From assembly GCF_040115645.1 (NCBI RefSeq), contig NC_089556.1, positions 1,550,001 to 1,614,000 of the forward strand: a stretch of DNA of 64,000 nt, written 5' to 3'. Below, in pieces: positions 57,481 to 64,000 of this stretch. This DNA comes from Euwallacea fornicatus. Taxonomy: Eukaryota > Arthropoda > Insecta > Coleoptera > Curculionidae. The translations under genes and the position numbers were made by a program. Below the pieces are notes generated by a model, which was not told the DNA's origin, did not search any database, and worked only from the letters and a program-made list of their open reading frames with translations. How positions within the stretch are numbered: the first letter of the stretch is position 1; the number at the start of each line of letters is the position of its first letter.

Positions 57481-59754
57481 CTTGGCTAAATGTTAGAAAA
57501 GTTGGTCTTTCACAAGAGTAGTGAACCTTGATCTTTTGAATGGGAAAACATTTCTCCCGTTTAACCAAGTCAGTCTATTACCGTTTATGAGATCGTCATG
57601 GTGAGCATCCGCATCTTGAACACGCTGTATGGAACTTCGGAGCATTAAGCACACTCCAACGTCAAATAATGCCATACACAAGTAAATTGCGCGGAACAAC
57701 CCTGAAAGCAATGGAAACACCTTCTGACAATAAATTAATTTTTTTAATTAAAATTTGTAATTTCCACCGCTGTTGTCCTGAGGAGATCGCGAATTGGGCT
57801 TTCGCTTCCGAACCATATAGATCCATCATTGTTTATCACGTGCGGTTAGACAAGGACGACAATTCCAAGCCACTTCCAGTTCTGACACCGAGTGAAATTT
57901 GATGTTCATTTTCGAAGCTCGCCACCAAAATACAGGACGAAAACGAATATTCTTGACTAAGGTACTGCATGGAGGTACGTTGTTTTGGTTGGACGATTGT
58001 AAGATAAAGATGAAGGAATTTTCGCATTTTTTCACAGTGGGCTGATATTCCATGTATGCGTTGATAACTTTCTATTACGTTCGTGCTATTGCCCCTAGGA
58101 GCTGAGGGAGGTTTAGCGTGAGCCCAAGACCAGTTAAGCGATATATTTTGAAGTGTTCATTAAATCGAACAGCTACTTGAATTTTAAGAGCCTTTGCGTC
58201 GTCTGGAACGTTTGAACAGGCATTATGTTCAAGTACCATGCTTACTGCGTAATTTAGAATGATCTATAACGCTGTCTCTCAAACCTTATCAGTTCTGGAA
58301 CCACTTACGTCGGATCCGAAAACGAACAATTTCCGTGGATTTTTATCAGTCGTACTTCCCTTCGATGCGTGTCGTGTTGTTTTGCAACTGCTGATTCATG
58401 CCTGAGCTACGAATTAAATGGTTAAGGCGGAGGAAGTACACGAAATTCAGAGATTCCAAACAGGTCAGTCCCGATGGCTCAATTTTGGTAACTTTTAGCA
58501 GTCCCGATGACAATTGAAACCGAAGGTTAATGTAATAGACCTCAAAGATCATTTCTATAATCGATCGCACCTAAAGGTTAATTGGTCAATTTTAAGGTCC
58601 ATTTCCTTAAGCCAAATGGAGCCGAGACACATTGCACATTGCGTTCGCTAATGTTAGCAACTTTTTGCCCCGTGCTGGCAGAGATAGATAATCTGCGTAC
58701 CTGTGTGGTTTAGATGGGCATAATATAGCAATAATAATCCGAAAAGAGTGATTTCTATCATGCTCTGATTGTCGTGAGACGCTTTTTCTTCGCGATTTGC
58801 AAGATCAGGCAGCTGCTAATTAAGTATGTATCGATCATAATTCGAAACAAATCACTCGAGAAACCGATTCATTGACACGGCATGTTTTACAATCGTAAAC
58901 TCTCGCTTGTGCTAAAGCAAAGAAATTATTTGTTTTTCTATGATAATCAATTCAAAAATCAATATTGCAACAACGTCGCTTGGGAAAGTTCATATTGTCC
59001 ATTTGAGGCCAAGGACACGCCCAAAATTTTGGTTTCAGGAGAAAAAATCGTGGCTCTAGACCTCATTTTTTGAGGTGTTTGTTGCTTTCAGGGTTCGTTA
59101 TGGACATTAATTTTCTCAGTTAGTGTTAACTGGAGTCCGAGAACGCCTAGAATTTTCCGAAATTTCCCAATATTCCCGTTCAATTCTTATTACTTTCGGA
59201 ACGGTCTTATTTTTGGATTTGAGGGTGAAATTTAAGTTACAAGACTTTGAAATATTAGGCAAATATTCATTCAAATTGAAGCTCCCACTGGCGTCTCAAA
59301 AGCTCTAGAAATTTTCAACATTTTTTTAAACTCAATCATTTTTTATAAATTTCTTTCCGCCTCCGTTTTTTGGGTTTTCACCTCCAAAATTTCAAGAATT
59401 ACAATTTTTTCTCTTTTTTGACACATCTGCTCGAACTTAAAATTCGAGCTGCAACAATTAGATTTATTGAGACATTTTCAGGTTCATTTGTAAGTAATTC
59501 CCCACTTTCGGAAGAATTATTCTGAATCCAAAAAGAATCAAAACTCAATTATTCTTTTATTCCACGAGATTGTTCTGCATGCCATCATCCAACAGAAACC
59601 AGTGGCCCGCTTCGTTTCGACCTGAAAAGTACTGGATCTCAGCTCAAAATACATTTTAATGCCCCTAATTTGGGAACAATCCTGTAAATCCCAAAGGAAT
59701 TGAACATATGAATGCTATCTTATGCCAAAATATGGCGCTGTATTCTCTTCATAA
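57481..59754. other. Non-coding DNA, probably NOSTRIN intron
   Basis: Short, conflicting frames on both strands; none is supported. Possible further retroelement debris lies next to the R1-like fragment. Confidence 0.4.
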
Positions 59755-60310
59755 CTTGTCAAATTTGAATCGAACTTTAAATCAAACCAGAGGCGCACGC
59801 GGCGTTACCTGAAGCATGTCAAGGAGTAAAAAAATTAGTTTTAAATATCGAATTTCAGAATAATCGAAATTGTATCCACTTTTATACCATGATGTGGGTC
59901 TAATTGGCGTTACAATTCGGTCCAAATCAGAAGCGTACGTGACAGCAATCGCACGTGATACACCAAGAGCATGAAAATGGGTCTTAAACTTCTGCAATTT
60001 TTGAAAAATTGTAAATCTAAATAGTATCAAAGTTTGATTGTTTTTTTTTGTATGTTCTTGGTAGTCTGTCCACTTGGCACCTTGCTTCGATCAACACGGC
60101 AGCGCACGTGCGTTTCAATCCGACCAACATGCCAAAAAGCAGTTTCCCCAATTTCCGGAAAATTGCAAATCGCAAATAAATAAATCATTTTATTTGTCTT
60201 TTACTCTGCAAGATCACTCCGTATGTCTTTACTAATAACTTGCCAAATTGGCGTCATAATTCGCCTTAAACCAGAGGCGTACAAGGCTTCATTGTGGAGC
60301 GCACCAAAAA
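59755..60310 (+). repeat. Three diverged copies of a dispersed/tandem repeat
   Basis: A motif of about 60 bases recurs at about 59756, 59897 and 60237. Shared words include CTTGYCAAATT, AATTGGCGTYA, AATTCGGTCC or AATTCGCCTT, AAACCAGAGGCG and GTAC, followed by a CACC- or GTG-containing tail. Copies are spaced about 140 and 340 bases, so this is not a regular array. They sit just before the first common F-BAR exon. Confidence 0.45.
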
Positions 60311-60416
60311 TCAATAAAACGAGTTTTTTGTACTCTTTGAGAAAAAAACAATATGCATTTGTCGCCAAGGCAATTTCCAAGACCCAATTTTAAACATTTT
60401 TCCGTGCTGCTTTCAG

Positions 60417-63400
60417 GGTCAAAACGGATTCGAAGAGCTGAGACGATACGTGAAGCATGGAAGCGACTTCTGCAAAGAACTGGCCACAATCCTACACGAA
60501 AGGTCGGAAGCCGAGACCCAGTACGCCAAAAGCTTGTCCAAGCTCAGTGTCAAACTGTCCAGGGCTTGCAGCAACGGCGTGGGTGGTCTCAACGAGGCCT
60601 GGAAGGCTGTAGCTGTGGAATTAGAGGCCAAAGCTGAGGCTCATCGCATTGCGGGCAACGCTTTGCTTGAGGAAACTGCGAAGCCTTTGAGGACCCTCAC
60701 GGAAAGTCAGCACCGGTGAGGAAGCGCCGATGGCTTTAGAGCGATTTGACTGACGTTGACCGGTGTTTCAGGACCAGAAAGCAATGCGAAACTGCAGTTG
60801 AAAAGGCCGCGAGGTTGTTGGCCGAATTTAGAACTGCTGAGGCCAAAGGCAAGAAACAGAGTCATACTTGTGCCAGGGACAACGAAAAACTTCAGGACGC
60901 TGCTGTTATTGATACTACAAAGTTTGGAAAGCAGACGTAAGTTTCAGCTAGGTTTACATAAGGGAAGTTACTTAACGTAGGGCCGTTTTATAGGTTGTCG
61001 AAGAGTGCCAGTCTCATACAGCTGGCCCATCGTCAGAATTCGGCAGATAAGGAAAACGCTAAAGTAAGATCACATTTCGAAGTTTTATCACACAATTTTC
61101 GATATCGTAAAATGCGTAATTTAGGATCCTCTAAAAATAGATCTTGTAGGTGGGTTTCTAATAATAAACAACCAACAACCTGCCCCACGAATATAAAAAC
61201 ATCCACACATGTGTAAGTTGTTTCGTTCAGTGCTTCTGCTCTATTTCCTTCTTTCAAGGCATTCATTTCATTATTAATAATAATTAGGCACATATTGCAT
61301 TATCATGCCTGACCTCCTATTGGCAGAATAGCCAATAACGTTACATAATAAGGCTGAAAGTATTCAAAGCCGAAATATTTTGATTAAATCGGTAGATGTC
61401 CCAATTGGGATAAGCTCCATTTGGGGCTTCGTTCTTTATCAGTGCGCACCAAACTTGAGATTTTAGACGCTTTGGACATAAGAAGAAATGCTAAATATCC
61501 CCGTCTTTCCTAAGCAGTTTTTTCCACAAAAGGGTCCTTTAAATCCTTTTTATGTGTCAATTTAAATTAGTTATACTCGTAGGTAGTTTCTCGGATGACC
61601 GAGTTCCACGGTAAAGTGGATTTTAATGCGATTTACCCCTTAATGAGGCGTTTAATTTGACGTTTTTTCGAAGATATTGCCTGCTGAGAAGGGTTTCCCC
61701 GAAGCAAACTGATTAACATTTAACTTGCAACTGACCATCAAGTTGCATTTCTGCCGGCTTCCATGAAATTCCGTGGAGGGCGAACTGCGCGAGCGCTTTC
61801 GCGACTTCACTAAATATTCTATTCTTAAATAAAGAAAAACGTTTCGCTTCATGGTTCGAGGCACCAACGATCTCATTTAGTACGAACCTTCATAGTCTTT
61901 CCAATAATTTTACGAAATTTTCCACTCAACCTATTTTCCATTTTTTGACTTTAAAACCCTTCAGTAATTGCCCATTATCATTAAAACTACTCAGAACCAG
62001 ATCTCTTCGTTCTCAGAAGCTTAAGAACTGTTTCGATCGAACGCCAAACGGTATTAGCTGCATTCCCATGTATCGGTACAACTCTCGACTCAGCTGCAAT
62101 AGATGGCAACAATGCAATGCTCTTTTGCTCGAAAATCATCGTGGTTGTCAGTAGTGGCGTATGCAGCCACAAAGCAACCGTGTTGCCAAACTGAGGCGGG
62201 GGCCTTTAGGTTTGAGGAGTTTTCACCCAGTACTTTTGGGAAGTTAAAATGTTAATTACGGGGTGTGTTTCCTGAGGTTATTAGTAAGTCTTTATTTTTA
62301 TATAATATTCAAATATTTACCAGGCCCAAATTTTTGAAATTAAAATAAAAACGCTTTCAAACAAGTTAGTAATCTAAAATGCATATACAGAGTGTTTATT
62401 AAACATACGGCAAAAGTTCACGGGGCTATTCCCTGTACTCTTGTAAGAATATTTTGCCCTTGTTGATGGTTTTGGATAAACCGCCTCGTTCTGAAGATAA
62501 GGGCGAAAAAATTTTCGACTATGCCGCCATTTTGTTACCAAGTATTACATTTAAAGCTTCTGAATCTACAAGAACTGTTGAAAATGACCACCTCCAGCTA
62601 GGATGCAAGAATCTAACGTTCCCCTAATTGACTGCCCAACCCTTAAAACAAAAACCAGAGTCGCTTTTTATTGAATTACTCTCAGAAATTATCGATTTTC
62701 TTTTAAATTTTCGTCATTTTCCACTGGAGTAGTATAAACCAATTAGGTAGCCCCGTGGGAAATAATCCAGGGGGTTTAAGTACCGATATCGAGCAGACTA
62801 TAAGTGGAGTTCAGCTCGACTTATCCAGTGATCTGCGCATGCTACTATTAAAAACTTACGAAGAACGACACTGAAATGCACAAGTGTATCATCGTGAATA
62901 AGCCACATATCATTTTTTCAACTGAAATAGTGTTTGTTTCAAAAATTTGCGATCCACCTCGCTGGTCAGTTTTCCTGACAAAAATAATGGTCCAGATAGC
63001 CAGTCACCCATAATCTCAATCCAAGCGTTCAACGAGAATTGAGGTTGAAAACGGGCTTCGGGTACTTCATGTGGATTGTCTTCGGCCCACACATGGGTTA
63101 TTGTGAAAATTCTTGATTGCATTTCTTGAAAAATTGAAGGTTTTGAACCAATGTGTGCAAAAACCAACGACAGAATGCATTACATGGAGGAAAATCAGCA
63201 GGAAAAGAAGTACCTGAACGCGTTACATGTGGTATGGGCACAACAAATAGGTCTTAAGGATACTCCAAACAGGCCCGTTACTTACAATAAGAGTTTTTGC
63301 AATTTATCGAGTCGAAGCACCCGGACCTTCTTCTATCATGATATGCACATATTAATGACCACCCTGTATATAATCTAATAAATTTCTAATACCACTGTCT

Positions 63401-63958
63401 GCTCTCAATTTCAGTTGGTGTGCAAGAAGAAAAAAGCTGAAGACGCAGTTAAAAAGGCGGATATAGAGTACTACACTTTGTGTGTGCGGGCGGAAAGAGC
63501 AAGGTAAAACTTGATTTTTGCGTACAGGGTGTCCCATAAAAAATCGACATTAACTTCCAGTTTGTAGTTCAATTCTGTGGTGCCACTACAACTTTTTAAT
63601 ATTTTTAGGCTTGAATGGGAGTCCTCGGTACTAAAAGGAGTAAATACCTTCCAGTTATTGGAAGAAGAGAGACTAAACAACCTCAAACTAGTTTTAACCT
63701 CATACCTCAGGCATATCGACGAGCTCCAGCCCAGGATAATCGAGGTGAGACATATGTCTTTGTTATATCCCACGATTTTAAAGCCACTTTCAGGCCACAG
63801 AAAGACTAAAACTTCCCTTGGAGGCTGCAGACCCTTCCAAAGACCTCATCACCATCCAGAACTTGAGGCAAACCTCACAGCAGATATCTGAACAGCTGCT
63901 ACCTGACTTTTATTGCGAGCACATAACTTTGGCTATGAATCGAGAAAGAAGGAAGCAG
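60417..63958 (+). CDS. NOSTRIN: NOSTRIN, F-BAR domain part (continues beyond the window)
   Basis: Membrane-bending adaptor of the nitric-oxide-synthase traffic inducer family; in animals it has an N-terminal F-BAR domain and a C-terminal SH3 domain and acts in endocytosis. Exons 60417-60715, 60772-60936, 60994-61063, 63415-63503, 63609-63744 and 63794-63958 join in frame to 308 residues and end at a GTACGG donor, so the rest lies to the right. It starts GQNGFEELRRYVKHGSDFCK, followed by ILHERSEAETQYAKSLSKLS, the F-BAR helix 1-2 pattern. YCEHITLAMNRERRKQ matches the region of human NOSTRIN containing a DKERRK motif. The last acceptor was set at 63792-63793, because the nearer AG would put a stop in frame. 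Intron 3 (2.35 kb) holds a transposon. No SH3 domain is inside the window. Confidence 0.88.
61064..62387. other. NOSTRIN intron, left of the inserted transposon
   Basis: No gene seen. Frames on both strands are short and conflicting. Confidence 0.5.
62388..63366 (-). mobile_element. Decayed DNA transposon inside a NOSTRIN intron
   Basis: TA-flanked ends, left CAGAGTGTTTATTAA and inverted right CAGGGTGGTCATTAA, match at 12 of 15 bases. On the minus strand the frame 63167-62910 includes THVWAEDNPHEVPEARF and then QFSLNAWIEIMGDWLSGPLF. This matches the THVWAEENPH and RFSVNVWAGIVGDxLIGP blocks of transposases widespread in insect genomes (IS630/Tc1-mariner superfamily). The rest of the transposase is missing or unreadable in 979 bases. 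The right end lies 48 bases before the next exon. Confidence 0.7.
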
Positions 63959-64000
63959 GTACGGAGTTGTATGCTACAAGTTTTGTAATTTAGGTGTAAT

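Noticed and set aside
1..64000. tRNA genes, rRNA and CRISPR arrays
   Set aside because: No tRNA B-box context with a foldable cloverleaf, no rRNA-like stretch and no regularly spaced repeats were found.

Overview
The window is animal nuclear DNA, almost certainly from an insect. It is AT-rich, its genes are broken by short GT-AG introns, and it carries a small secreted six-cysteine chitin-binding protein with a TATA/TCAGT promoter. The conserved genes match fly and human orthologues along their length, and relics of Tc1/mariner and R1-type elements fill the gaps. I cannot fix the order from sequence alone; a beetle is a guess.

Region 1 (1-29 kb) is a dense block of housekeeping genes. A coding exon lies at the left edge. 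Then come the Hsp90 co-chaperone p23 (+), the replication-stress AAA+ ATPase WRNIP1 (+), DNA topoisomerase I (-, with a small ORF nested in an intron), Rab geranylgeranyltransferase beta (+), mRNA cap guanine-N7 methyltransferase (-), protein O-mannosyltransferase 1 (+), proteasome subunit beta-7 (-) and glycyl-tRNA synthetase (+). From WRNIP1 on, strands alternate, so neighbours meet tail-to-tail or share compact head-to-head promoter regions of 0.5-0.9 kb. I joined all exons by hand; each model is in frame and close to its family's usual length.

Region 2 (29.3-30.1 kb) is a two-exon chitin-binding (CBM14/peritrophin-A) secreted protein with its own TATA promoter.

Region 3 (30-64 kb) is gene-poor. 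At its right end is the F-BAR domain of NOSTRIN, running off the window. Two candidate first coding exons, a 27-nt one at 31.07 kb and a 1.44-kb one at 55.2 kb, both end in phase 0 and can each splice to the first F-BAR exon at 60417. If right, NOSTRIN spans more than 33 kb and its first intron holds most of the mobile-element debris: a complete but dead mariner, two other mariner relics, a Tc1-like relic, an R1-like 3' fragment, a non-autonomous element with near-perfect terminal repeats, and a GC-rich island. No tRNA, rRNA or CRISPR array was seen.

No prokaryote-like defence or metabolic system is present. The most interesting items are the NOSTRIN double-start architecture, the AUG-free leader that could give two forms of glycyl-tRNA synthetase, the nested cysteine-motif ORF in TOP1, a 15-nt TOP1 microexon, and the recurrent TACAGGGTG-ended elements.
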